A stretch of DNA of 64,000 nt from assembly GCA_033980235.1 (NCBI GenBank), contig CM067067.1, forward strand, positions 22,155,403 to 22,219,402. The letters run 5' to 3'. The position numbers were made by a program, and so were the translations under genes. The DNA comes from Diadema setosum. Its lineage: Eukaryota > Echinodermata > Echinoidea > Diadematoida > Diadematidae. Shown piece after piece: positions 49,877 to 60,892 of this stretch. Below the pieces are notes generated by a model. The model was not told the DNA's origin, did not search any database, and saw only the letters and a list, made by a program, of their open reading frames with translations. Numbering within the stretch: position 1 is the stretch's first letter; every line of letters starts with the position of its first letter.

Positions 49877-52004
49877 CCCTTTTCCTGGGAGCTTCCTAGA
49901 TCATCCATGAGCCAATCTTAATAAAATGGCCATTTGGTTTCTCCCTCTAACCCCATCATTCTATGCTATTGTCTCGTCCACACTCATGGGTGAGATATGG
50001 ATGGCTTGCGGCCATTTTCGGAAAGTGTTAAAAACCAAGTCCGAGCAATTAGCAGTTTGCCGCCGAGTTTTGCTCTAATGCACAGCCCGCCGGGCATGGA
50101 TTGCTAGGATGCAACCTTTACCCGTTAAAAAAAAAGTGGATATTCCGCCGTAGTTAATTCTCTCTGAAAGAATGTCCTTGTAGCGTGGTTGTAGAAGTTT
50201 CAAATTTCACTTAAAAGGAGAATATAAATTCATTTCATTTCCCCCCACTCTTGTTATTGATTTGCATGCACGATAATCGTTAATGCACTGGTGTTTTCAG
50301 TAATGCCGTGCTTTAATAGCTTCAATCAAGCACGTCTTTTTATATTCATCCATTTCCCTTTATGGTACCGCCAGCCTTCGATCTCATTACATTTCATAGA
50401 CATTTTCAAGACATTTGTGCAGTTCCCCAATATTCCACTGGTTCAAATTATTACTGCTATGCGCGTCATAAACAGACATTTTATGCAAGCAGGCGGATAT
50501 ATGATATGTTGGGAAAAACAAAACAGAACAACTATAAGAATCCTCCAGATTTTGAAAAAGTATTGATGAGGATTACTTTATAGCAGCCTAAGATTGCAAT
50601 TCCTTTCTTGAAGGCAGGGGCAAAGAGCAGTGGAAGTTTAAGTAGGCTTTGGCAAATGTTGAGTTACCCGTGACCCTCTAGCAGCATCGTGGTAACGCGT
50701 TGACACAAACTAAGTTATGTTTTGCGTTTGCTTTTTTTTACTACCAAGAGTATGATTTCCATATGTGATTTTCGTATCGTAACCACACATGCATACACGA
50801 GAAGAATAAAAAATCCACACACACAATCTGTTGGATGTAGTTTACCATCGAAACATCACAGTTTAATCACATCTCTATGCAAAGCGATGAACTTTTCTCA
50901 TTCCTATATATACTCTGTGGTTCGTATCATCTCAGCTCTTGTGGCCTTTTCGGGCATGCATTCTACACCTAGAATACGGTGAAAGAGTAATGATTAAAAC
51001 CTTGCATAGATCAGAAACGATTTGAATAGATAGAAATGTAAACAAAGGTTGGACATCTTAAAGAAGAAGACCTCTTTTTTTGTCATTCACAATGTTTCTC
51101 GAAATAGAGCGAATATTAACATCGTGTTTCTTTGGCACGTGTCGTTGTAATATTGATGTGTTTACCGCTATGAGAGAAACACGCGGGGAAAATATATACC
51201 CATACACTTCGATTGTCTTTGCCTCGTGTAATTAAAGTCAAAGGGGGCGGTGCCATGACATGTGTCTTTTGACGTGAATCGATTGAGCTGTAATAGCTTG
51301 TAGCGAAAATAAAGACCCGAAAACATCTTGTTACTTTACATTTTTTATCGATTTTTTTGTCTCCCCGTTCGTCGGTATGCTCGTCATAAAAACCATGCAG
51401 CCGGCTTGTCAACTTCGTACGTGAAAGGCGCAGAACAGATATTGTGCAAATCAGTCACGTGGAAGATAGTGCCACCCCCCCCCCCCCCCCTTGCGCTATT
51501 GGTGAAGACAGAAGATATGCCCTTATAGTACGTCGGCGGGGGGGGGGGGGAGAGACAGGGTACAAGTATCACAAGTGCCATTCTACCTATATATCTCAAT
51601 TTTACAAGCTCGTACGAACATGATAGACCAAATCCACACGCGGGTAAAATTTCAAACTGCAACGTGTCTGGCGGCAATGGCCAGCATAGGGGGGGATATC
51701 GAACATTCCCCGATAGTGGGAAAGAAGACCAAAAAAAAAAAGTATCCCGTAATTTTTCTTATTATTGTCGTAAGAAAGTGGAAAGCAAAAACTACCGGTA
51801 CTCCTCCGGTCGGTTGGAATTAATATCAACTCGTCAAAACACAGGAGTATCTCCGGGCAGCGGGATTGTATAAATCTTATTGCCGTGTGCGGCAACTGAA
51901 AGCCGATCGCCGTGCTTTCCTGGAGCGTGGCTCGGGCGCACAGACTTGTTGGGGTCTCCCGAGCGCTCCACCACCGATTCGGTTTAACTTCGAACGAGCG
52001 GGTA

Positions 52005-52092
52005 TTACAAGTCGGCCACGCAGTGTTAGGCAAGGGAGGCTCGTGGCGTGAAAGGTCCCGTGATCGGATTCCGCAACCTCGTCTCCGGGAAA
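52005..52092 (+). mobile_element. Degenerate tRNA-derived SINE head (doubtful)
   Basis: GGCCACGCAGTGTTAGGCAA resembles the 5' part of a tRNA with an A box. About 45 bp later, GTGATCGGATTCC resembles a damaged B box. The spacing is right for a tRNA-derived SINE head but both boxes are imperfect, and no body or tail was defined. Confidence 0.25.
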
Positions 52093-52499
52093 GAGTACGG
52101 TGTTTATCTTGCGAATGTGCCGACAAAATAGGCCAGCCTCAAAGCTTAGGTAGGAAGACTGGCGACTCGGCAGAAGCCTCGCAGGTGTAAGATCAGGAGA
52201 TAGCTTTTTTTCACGTGACAGCTCTCTCGACGCGTGGTAGTAGTACAAGACAACGATCAAAACCTCTGCCACCACGAGTAAAACAACTGCAGTAGCAAGA
52301 ACAAGACACGTGTCAGCATTCCTTGTGCATGTTCTTTTTATTTTTTTGTATGTTTGATTTTTTTTTTTCATTTTTAAGCATGTAACTACATATGTACCGG
52401 TCTGGTCGAAGCTTTCTTATACTTGTTTGTTACCATTCTTTTTTTCTTTTTTTCTTTTTTTTTGTTGATCTGCAGCCAATATATACCCTTTCACCAGAT

Positions 52500-52509
52500 C
52501 AAACAAAAC

Positions 52510-52539
<30 letters not shown>
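52500..52539. repeat. (AAAAC)n pentanucleotide repeat
   Basis: About eight AAAAC units. Confidence 0.9.
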
Positions 52540-52540
<1 letters not shown>

Positions 52541-53246
52541 AGTATGTAAGCACGACTTTGATATCTTATAAGAGATAATAACACGTAGGAATGTGCGAAA
52601 AGCGAAATGCCACTACACATTCGAGTTGACTTCACTTCAGAAAGTAAAGTAAAACACACAGAAGAGTAGAAGACTCCTTGACAAAGGAAAACACTGAGAC
52701 TTTAAGGTTTACATGTTTTCACCAAAAAAAAAATTGACAAGAGCAATTCTGCAAATTTATAGTCAGCAAAAATAATGTCGTACCCTGATAAGACTCCTTT
52801 ACATGAGCACACAAATCTTTATTTAAGTTCTCTTCAAAGTAAAATTCGGCTGACTAATGCGATTACATTCTTGACATTTGATGAATGCAAAGCAGTTATA
52901 ACCTAGCCACTGTCATGACTGTGATCCAAAGGGAGGAATACAGCTATACTGACTGATAAAAACAAATTAGAGTGTATATAATTACTTTTCTTACACACAT
53001 ATCAGTTTGAGTGAGGGGATATCAGAGCAGCGTTACTTTTATATGCTATTTGCATTGACATCACCAGCAGTTGAGGCTAATATTGATATCACAATTTCGA
53101 AAGAACACTTTGAACTTTTCAATTCAGCTATTTTCTTCTTCTTCTCTCTTCTCCTTTTTACTTTCAATAGTAACTCTGCCATACCTTCATTTTGTTTCTC
53201 TCCTCCTTATAAAATCCACCTGAACGATGAGGGGCGTTCCACTGTG

Positions 53247-53250
<4 letters not shown>

Positions 53251-53302
<52 letters not shown>
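53251..53302. repeat. (TA)n microsatellite left of the foldback
   Basis: About 26 TA units running up to the left end of the 677-bp foldback. A matching (TA)n of about 21 units (53987-54028) follows its right end, so the element sits inside a TA array. Confidence 0.95.
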
Positions 53303-53309
<7 letters not shown>

Positions 53310-53625
53310 CCGGGTGTCCCCCAAAAAGCGGAACGGTGGATTTTCAGTATACCTTGCGTTCTAAAAGTGATATATTTTTTGACATCATTAAAAAGAGCAT
53401 CTTCCGTAGAAGACAATGATACCAAAATCATTGAATTTGGTTCAGTAATTTTTATTCTACGCCAATTTCTGTAAATGCAGTCATTTTTAAATTTCGCCGG
53501 ATTTTTGCGACTTATGAGATAATAATTTGGGTGCTACACGCGATCCATACGGTGCATCTCGGTGATCCATGTCAACGAAAGATACAGCTTTCACATTGGG
53601 CGCGGGCCAGGAAAAAAAAAAACAA

Positions 53626-53671
<46 letters not shown>

Positions 53672-53984
53672 CGCGCCCAATGTGAAAGCTGTATCTTTTG
53701 TTGACATGGATTAATGAGCTCACACAATTCACCGTATGGAACGCATGTCGCACCCAAATTATTATCTCATACTTCGCAAAAATCCGGCGAAATTTGAAAA
53801 TGACTGCATTTACAGAAATTGGCGTAGAATAAAAAGTACTGAACCAAATTATATGACTTTGGTATCATTGTCTTCTGCGGAAGATGCTCTTTCTAATGAT
53901 GTCAAAAAATATGTCACTTTTAGAACGCACGGTACTGAAAATCCACCGTTCCGCTTTTTTTTTTTTTTTGGGGGGGGGACACCC

Positions 53985-53986
<2 letters not shown>
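53310..53986. mobile_element. 677-bp near-palindromic foldback transposon
   Basis: Begins CCGGGTGTCCCCCAAAAAGC and ends with the inverse …GGGGACACCCGG. The inverted similarity is not confined to the ends: it continues through nearly the whole element, with arms of about 300 bp (roughly 53310-53605 and 53670-53986). Matching landmarks are TTGGCGTAGAAT, TCCGGCGAAATTT and GTGAAAGCTGTATCTTT. The arms differ at scattered positions. The centre is an A11 run and a (GT)n(GC)n tract of about 47 bp. Flanking TATATA on both sides fits a TA target duplication. No transposase is encoded; the 141-codon frame across the right arm is incidental. A transcript through this intron could form a long hairpin RNA. 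Confidence 0.85.
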
Positions 53987-54032
<46 letters not shown>

Positions 54033-54258
54033 TTTCATACATATACTCTTATTTATATTTTATGTACAAGATGCTTAATAGATTTGGAAAAGAGGGAGAA
54101 AAACCTTAGTCATGTAAGAGATGCAACAAAAATACCTAGTTATACAAAGTGTTCTAGATGAAAAAAGTGAGAAAAATCGGGAAGAATCATGCGTATTTAT
54201 ATGTAGATATAATCATGTATGATAATTATCTCTATCTGCACCGTAAAGAGAACGACGC

Positions 54259-55248
54259 TTGGGTGTGTCAAGCCTTGATGGACAAGGGATTATGATGTCT
54301 CCTCCGAAAGGGAAACGTTGCTTCTGGATCAAAGGTCGAGAGAGGTCAGCGATTTGCGGGTGGAAAACGCGCAGTTTGGCGCACGACTCGGGTTACGCGA
54401 TTATCGACTCGCGGTTGCATCGTCCGAGGGCTTCTGAACGGGGGTATAGACATGTTCAGGACAGCGGCGGAGCACCGTCAAGTCGTGGCGGCCCTGTCGC
54501 GCTAAGAAAACCCGGCATGCAATATTGGCACACGGCAGCACGCGGAGCCGCCGTGTCTAAGCCGCCAGCGGGGAAGCCCTCTTTTCCGCGCCGATCAATG
54601 CCCTGTATGCCCACTGGCTACTCATCAGATAAGCACGTGAACTTTCCCGCCACTATACTGGGGAAACAACCGTTTAAATCTCAAACAGGTACCTGCATTA
54701 TGCGCCATCTTCCTCGCACAGTGCTCATCCGACTTGTTGTGACGATAATTTTTACGAAACAGATGCTCGCGAGTTCGGGCTGCACCTTCCATCCATACGT
54801 CAGCAGCGCGAATTCACCAAATCAACCAATCGCGGTCCTCGAAAGGTGCGATGGCGTGCATGTACTCTTTGAATCGTTGTGCAGCGGCGAGAAATCGAAC
54901 TTCACGTCACCTGACCCCCGTAACTCGGTCCCAAAGCCAGTGTTTTCTCGAACATCACTCGCTGCAGAGCCCCCTTCGCTTCTACGTGGCGCCATGTGCA
55001 ATAAACGGGTCTTTCATTATCGCATTCAATTTGTAGCTGCCGCAGTCGAAGGTATAGCGGAGATAAAATTTGGGTCAAGTTATCAAAACAGTCGTTACGC
55101 CGGCTATTTGAGAAGACACGCGATACAACGGCTTTACCTCTACACGTCTCTTGATTACTTTAATGATTTGTGCATCTTGTTACACCGTCGAATCAATTCT
55201 TTTCTCCTTCAACCTGTCTTAAACAATGTCACGTTTGCAGCTAAATGA
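54259..55248 (+). other. Unexplained 329-codon open frame in CpG-rich DNA
   Basis: An uninterrupted + strand frame of 990 nt, longer than any homeobox exon, with the first ATG at about 54293 and a TGA at 55246-55248. The DNA is visibly GC- and CpG-richer than its surroundings and free of simple repeats. The translation is Arg/Ser/Pro-rich with no domain, signal or membrane pattern that I recognise and shows no relation to the homeobox protein. It could be a nested gene, an unannotated exon, or a large enhancer or CpG island whose composition happens to avoid stops. I lean to non-coding regulatory DNA. Confidence 0.25.
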
Positions 55249-55824
55249 GGAAGTGCTGCGTGTTTACATAACGTTTTCTTTGTTGTTTTAGCAATATTTT
55301 TGTTTTTAAGATGCCTCTTAGCACCTCTACTGTGCCGGGGGAAAAATCACTAGCACGCGATTGAAATAGAGCAGGCATTTTCGAAAGAACTGGGCATATT
55401 AATTCATAAAAAACGACTAAAAAGGCCTCTTGCCTCATTACATCATACAAACACGAGACATCATAAACGTTATGAAATGAAGATCTAGAAGTCTACATAC
55501 ACAAAAAGTGCACTTCTAGGATTTTGACGATTCGCTTTTTCACAAAATATAGGGCTCTATGAACATTGTTCAAATGCCGGAAAGTGCGCACACAAAGAAT
55601 AAGCCAAAAAAAAAAAAACATGTAAATAAATAAATAAGTTAATAAATGAATATGTATATACCTATTATAATAAAACAAACCGGATAAGGATAAAGGATAA
55701 GGATTGCGCATGTGCCAAGGCAAAGTAATGAGTATACATACATTATAATAGCCTATGATATAATATTATAATAATAATATAATATAATGCAATATGATAT
55801 AATATAATGTAATACATATACGAC
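55249..55824. other. Intron 2 segment, AT-rich
   Basis: No gene or repeat end recognised. AATAAATAAAT and TATAATATAAT stretches lie near 55622-55650 and 55740-55820. Confidence 0.5.
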
Positions 55825-55855
<31 letters not shown>

Positions 55856-55875
55856 GAGGGAGAGAGAGAGAGAGA
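55825..55875. repeat. (GA)n microsatellite
   Basis: Two GA arrays of about 13 and 7 units separated by GGAAAAGAGGG. Confidence 0.95.
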
Positions 55876-56115
55876 AGGGATGGAAATAAAAAAATATTTA
55901 AGTGCTCTGACAAAGATATTCAGAGAATCAGTATAGAAGAGAGAGCTTTTCTCACTTCTCTATGAAGTCATAAAGATGCTTTATGTCAAAATGGAATCAA
56001 AAGTAGATGTGGACATACTACGGAGAAAGACAGTCTTACAGAATTTCTGCCTTTCTTCATTATTTCCCCCTTGTATGGTGCAGATGGTGATGAAAAGTAA
56101 TTGCCGTGGTAGTTA

Positions 56116-56655
56116 CACTGCAAAAACATCGGTGTGTGTTAGATTTAACACCACGGGTGTTAAATCTAACACCGATCAAGTGTCAATAGAGGACCACACC
56201 CACAGGTGTATAGAAAGTATGTTGTGAGGGTGTTGAAAAGTGTTCACCTGGCACTTCATTGTATTAATTTGACACTGTAGCTGGTGATATTTTTGACGCT
56301 GCGCTGGTGTTAATTTTACAATGACACCGCATGGTGTTGATTTGATATTGCTGGTGTTAATGTCAATGGTATAACATCCGCCCAGCTTCAATAGGAGACC
56401 ACACCAACCGGTGTTACTGTGGTGTATATGTGTTCACACCCTTTTTTCAAAAATCAAGTACTTTATCGGAAAATTTTTGATCGTCTTGTTTAAGTTCAAA
56501 ATCAACAAGAAAAACAGTAACTAAGAAACCATTCAAAAAACAATTTCATATTTTGAAATAACACCTGGAGGTGTTGATCTAACACCACAATAATGAGCAC
56601 CGTAAATTTAACATCAGCTCGGTGTTGCATATTTAACACCGGACTTTTTGCAGTG
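56116..56655. mobile_element. CACTG-ended 540-bp MITE
   Basis: Left end CACTGCAAAAACATCGGTGT and right end …ACACCGGACTTTTTGCAGTG are inverted repeats of about 20 bp, flanked by TA (TTA at 56113-56115, TAA at 56656-56658). CACTG termini recall CACTA/EnSpm-type transposons. Many GGTGTTA/TAACACC words fill the interior. GGTGTTAAATCTAAC pairs perfectly with GTTAGATTTAACACC in a 15-bp hairpin at about 56138-56174. GACCACACC occurs at about 56192 and 56396, flanking the middle. No coding capacity. It ends 430 bp before exon 3. Confidence 0.8.
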
Positions 56656-57085
56656 TAAGATTGTAATAATATGCAGTATAAATACCAGCATAAGTACCAG
56701 CATTAGTGGTGTATAGTTGTAATCGCATCAGGGAACTGAAGGAGTGGTGGGATAATAGTGTAGTAGTAATAGAGCTGTTAGTATAACTGCAGTATAGTTG
56801 TCATTCTCAGTGTTATGATTAGTTTATCAGTGTTGCGCTTGCAATTTTCACTATCATCTCTATTACTCTTATCGTGGATACAGTCGTGATCGGGATAGTC
56901 ATCGGAAATCATTAATATTCACTGGGTTTTTTTTTCCTCATAGGTGTTAGACAAAAAAAAAAAAATGCGTGAAGAAAAAATAAACCTGAACGAATGTTAT
57001 TAATGCAAAAATAAACGTGTTTCTTTTTTCATCTAATTTGTCATCTAACGTTATGTTTCTTCTTCTCTTCTTTTCGCTATCCCAG

Positions 57086-57383
57086 AACTAAGTGGAAAAA
57101 ACAGATGATGGCCCGTCTCAAGATGGCCCACCGCCAGGGCCTCTGGGCGTCGCCGTTCATGCCGACCTGGTTCGGCTCGGCCCTGGCCTCTTACCCTGCG
57201 GCGGCTGCTGCGGCAACGTACGGCTCCTTCCTCGCGGCTCCTCGGCCCGTCCTACCCGGCACGTCGGCCCCGCAGGCCATGCACGGAGGGTTGCCCCATC
57301 CACCAACCTTAGCCGCCCCCACCCCACTACACATCGCCACTTCTGTCGCCTCACCGCGAAGCCTGCTAGCACCACAGCAGTGA
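57086..57383 (+). CDS. Homeobox gene, exon 3 (end of homeodomain and C terminus)
   Basis: The acceptor CTATCCCAG|AACTAAG restores NRRTKWKKQ. Residues 329-335 complete the homeodomain. A basic tail with MARLKMAHRQGLW follows and may be a family-specific motif. Then come an Ala run (PAAAAAATYG) and a Pro/Ala-rich end to the TGA at 57381-57383. Total protein 426 aa (784+199+298 nt = 1281 nt, divisible by three). The GC content and CpG density are much higher than in the flanking intron. A longer frame in another phase (57092-57715) runs on through the downstream SINE and is not the gene product. Confidence 0.93.
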
Positions 57384-58411
57384 AAGCGATTCATGGACTG
57401 AGTTTTTCTTTCAAAGATTATTTCGCTCTTCATCCAACTTCTCACCTGAAAAAAAAAAAATCAGAACGAACGAAAGAAAAGGACTACCACCGTTTTTTTT
57501 TTTTCATTTTAAGATTATTCACTATCTTAAACTACATTCTACAAAACATTAAATCATTTTGTCGGGGTGCTGTGGAACAGTGGCTAGGCTTCTTTAGATT
57601 TGTGAAGAGAAGATTACGGGTTCGAATCCATGCCAAAAAAACGTCAGGTTATACACTTGGACGAGACGTCTTCTCACTCGGTCCCAGAGTGACCACTGAC
57701 GACCCCGGTGTATGAAAATGGGTAACAGTCCTACAGCAATGCTAGTGTGATGTCACTGGCAACGTCCACCAATAGGAGGACACCGTTAATATTGAAAAAA
57801 AGAAATAGGTGACCCTAGGGTAATGTAGATGATTTACAGCAGTCAACCGCAACAGCACACATTTTCAACCTAAATTCTTGGGCAATTATCACATGTCAAG
57901 GCGAATGTTTTGAATCTTATGCCCGAAATTCCTGGAGTTTATGAACTTCAGTCATTCCCAGTGTGCAGTTCTTTCCTTCTAGAAACACCTCAGATAACAC
58001 AAGCTGGAACATGTCCATTGAGCTGTTGAGCCGTTGGTAATCTTAAAGCTGCTCAGCGAAGCCGAGGATGCAAGATCGTGTAAATGCAATCAATCTTATC
58101 GAACTTATAATGACACTTTATATTGAAGGTTCGGTGTGAAACGGGCAAAGGGTAAAACAAAAATACATACAAGTAAATAATAATGTAAGAGGTAAGACTG
58201 AAAGAGGTTGAAAGATATTGACAGGGATAAATGCAATGTTTGGACTAATCATTTCCATATTATACTTGGACTAAACATTTCTTGTTTTATGCTATGATAT
58301 TTCTACCTCTCCATGCACTTTTAAGATCTGGTTTGAAGAAACATTACCGACGTACAGTCATCCAAATATGTTCCCCTGACGCCATAGCCATGTCTCGGTA
58401 AGACAAATAAA
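57384..58411 (+). other. Probable 3' UTR of the homeobox gene
   Basis: Candidate polyadenylation signals are ATTAAA near 57548 and AATAAA at about 58406-58411, the second followed by an A-run. If the distal signal is used, the SINE at 57561-57805 is transcribed in the 3' UTR. Without transcript data the end is not fixed. Confidence 0.4.
57561..57805 (+). mobile_element. tRNA-derived SINE
   Basis: The head is tRNA-like: A box TGGAACAGTGG (57573-57583, one base from consensus) and a perfect B box GGTTCGAATCC (57619-57629), spaced as in a tRNA and able to drive RNA polymerase III. The body contains CACTTGGACGAGAC…CCGGTGTATGAAAATGGGTA, similar in style to the conserved central domains of several marine-animal SINE families. 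It fades out near 57790-57805 in ATTGAAAAAAAG. In the same orientation as the homeobox gene and 178 bp past its stop codon. Confidence 0.8.
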
Positions 58412-59949
58412 AAAAAAAACTGCTAGAGAAATACACATGTAATTAAAGGGATGAAGAGTAATCAACTTAAAGAAATTATATCAAATACATTCATGACACC
58501 ATTAAGTTAATGGTATTCTGCACTTATGTCATATGTTCAGTCATCGTTTACATGACAATATCATTATAATCAATGATTTCAGTATAAAAGAACGGTTGAA
58601 GATAATACCAACAAAGCTCCAGCTGATGAAGAAGGCTATAGGTTTCAGGTGCACTTTATTTGATATTCGTTTGATGTAGAAAGGGAGTAACGACAAAAGA
58701 CTGATATTTTTCTCTCTGTCTTTGGTCTTGCCATAATGTGAGAACAAAAGAAAAAAAAATGCAATAAAGTTTTCTTGTATTTCGATGGGATAGACTTGAT
58801 AATCGAATGAAATTCTTCCCTTGAATGATCGATAGCAGTGCTGTTCCTCATCGGAAAGCAAAGAAGACATTTCCCTTCTAATCAGGTATATGGACGGTCG
58901 TAACACTGTAGTTAAGACTAAAAGCTCATGGACGTGGAGGGCGCTCTCTATTCTTCCATTCTAGAGTCTCTCATCTAATGACAAGTATAAGTAAAACTGT
59001 TTAAAACATGACGCCCTGAATGGTGAGAATATTTTATTATGCCTTGATATTACCAAAACAAACAATCGAGAGAGGGACAAAGTCTGTGAATTGTCATGTT
59101 TTCATTCCGTATGACCTCCCCCTTGTAAAAGAGTGGTTACTTAGTATATCTGTGGTGTTTCGTTTGACCAACTTATTATCTTAAAGGCATACTTCCCTTT
59201 TGAGTGATTGTCCGAGTTGATGTTTCAAACTCGTTTGTGATCATTTTACCGTTGCAATACGTATTGTTGAAGCGCGTTCTATCTTGTCAAAGTTCTTATC
59301 TAAGCAATTTCTATAAAGTACTGTCGTTGTGTCTGCCGGGCATGAACACTGTCTTTGATGCCAATTTCTTTGTACCCCTCAGAAGCCAAAGCGTGACATG
59401 CTGATTACACTGTATGCAATCTGGGACTGTGACGATTTACGACGACTGCGATAATTATTCTGCGATCTATCGTAATGACGTGATATTCTATCAGCATGTC
59501 CGCCATTTTGTCTTCATTGTCGTGTACCATGGAGAAAAAAAATGCTTTTATGAAATATTCGAAGAGTGTTTTATAACAGAATTTGCTGGACGGCGTGGCA
59601 CCATGACATATTATTTTTGTTTTTGTTACAGTGCACAGTTTGGGCACTATAATACTGAATGGGGAATCAACATAAATACCCACTATTTGCAATGATAGAT
59701 GGTGCATGCTTTTCCATGCACTACTCTGGACTATAAGCACCGTAAATGTATCATCAGTCCTCGTGTTGTTCTGTTCTATTTTGGCTATTGGACTCGATAA
59801 AATATGACTGTACTTGGGCCTATTTATTGAAAGCTGTGGGTACATTCTCGCACATTCTGTGTTGCATATTCGAGACCACACACCAATTTTGTGTAGTGTA
59901 TAACTCACAGACATTAAGTAGTTGTCTTGAGTCTAAAGAGCAGGGTGTT
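58412..59949. other. Intergenic, no gene supported
   Basis: AT-rich unique DNA. A 169-codon minus-strand frame (59405-59914) overlaps two + strand frames (59414-59695, 59746-59952). None shows a domain I recognise, and overlap on both strands argues against coding. Confidence 0.45.
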
Positions 59950-60068
59950 TAACCCACAGTGGTCCCACCTCACATCCAACTGGACCCCATGGAAGACCAC
60001 CTTAGCATAGCTGAATATGGGCTATCCAGCCATCTTCTCAGATGGAAATGAACAAACAAACAAACAAT
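59950..60068 (+). mobile_element. 3' end of a dispersed retroposon with (AAAC)n tail
   Basis: Unique-sequence body (TGGACCCCATGGAAGACCAC … GGGCTATCCAGCCATC) ending in AACAAACAAACAAACAA. Microsatellite-like tails are typical of non-LTR retroposon 3' ends. A diverged relative of the body lies at 32381-32440. The family is not recognised and the 5' boundary is unclear. Confidence 0.4.
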
Positions 60069-60777
60069 AATTTTGACTTTATCAGCGTTTTCGTGGTAGT
60101 ATATGAATTATTTAACAACTTCTAAACGCCGGTGCTTTCCATCTTGACATTTTGAACCACTGGTACCATGTGACATATTGTCAAAGCGTCTGCCCATACA
60201 GAGAGGTGGAAAAATCGTGATTCAGATTGTAAATTGATCGACAAAGTGGATATTGATTGCCGTATCATATAGACTGCCAGCATGTTATTTCCAAGTCAGT
60301 GTACCGAAAGCATTTTATACGGATTTGAAGGAGATCATAGAAAAAAAATGTATACTGTAATGATACTGTACTTCGATTACAAGAATGATTGAACGCGCAA
60401 TTCTATATATGGAAATCATAAACTTTTATATCAATGCATTCCAGATGAATTAGAATAGTTTTATTAGTATTTTCAGATGAGAGTTTAGATACTTAATTTG
60501 AAGAAGATAAAGTGGAAAAATTGTTATTATTTATATTAGATTATATCATTGTGATGAAATGTATTTGTATTGTTCGGAATGATTTGTATATAAGAAACAC
60601 GTGACTACTCACCTTTAGCACTCCGATTATCTCACTGTGAATACAACTTTCTTGATACTGTAAAATATTTCAAACGACTGATGCTGTTTTAAGTATTGAG
60701 ATTGAATAAAAAGGGGTAGCTGGAATATGAACGAACGTGTATTTTGATTTGATATATTTCCCCCTGATTTGTCCCCT
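60069..60777. other. Intergenic, AT-rich
   Basis: Nothing beyond AT-rich unique DNA is visible. Confidence 0.5.
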
Positions 60778-60892
60778 TTTCTTCTCCTTCTCCTCCTCCT
60801 CCTCCTTTTTTGTGGGGGGGGGGGGGGAGGGCATGATGCTGGTGTGAGTCACAATGGTGGGATTCAAATATCAGTATCTATCTATCTATCTA

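Larger units (their letters stand above)
42880..57085 (+). other. Intron 2 (14,206 bp, phase 2, inside homeodomain codon 53)
   Basis: Begins GTGAGT and ends CTATCCCAG after a TTCTTCTCTTC pyrimidine tract. Splicing joins AG to A and restores Arg53 of the homeodomain. Besides separately listed elements it contains T/G runs (45751-45770), G12 runs at 47924 and 48088, C16 at 51475 and G13 at 51538. GC-richer unique stretches at 46360-47060, 49960-50130 and 51880-52200 may be regulatory. Small frames (for example 44049-44462, 50362-50583) show no domain. No second gene is supported. Confidence 0.85.

Noticed and set aside
50291..50583. Two overlapping frames of 91 and 73 codons after a TTTTCAG
   Set aside because: The possible splice acceptor is unsupported, the frames compete, and no family is recognised.
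51602..52371. Minus-strand frames of 174 and 164 codons
   Set aside because: They overlap each other and + strand frames in GC-rich DNA and cover a probable degenerate SINE; no domain is present.
53736..54161. 141-codon frame in the right arm of the foldback
   Set aside because: It ends by reading through the (TA)n array and has no transposase motif; an incidental frame in a non-autonomous element.
57092..57715. 207-codon frame across exon 3 and downstream
   Set aside because: It is in a different phase from the homeodomain and runs into the SINE. The phase joined to exon 2 ends at 57383.
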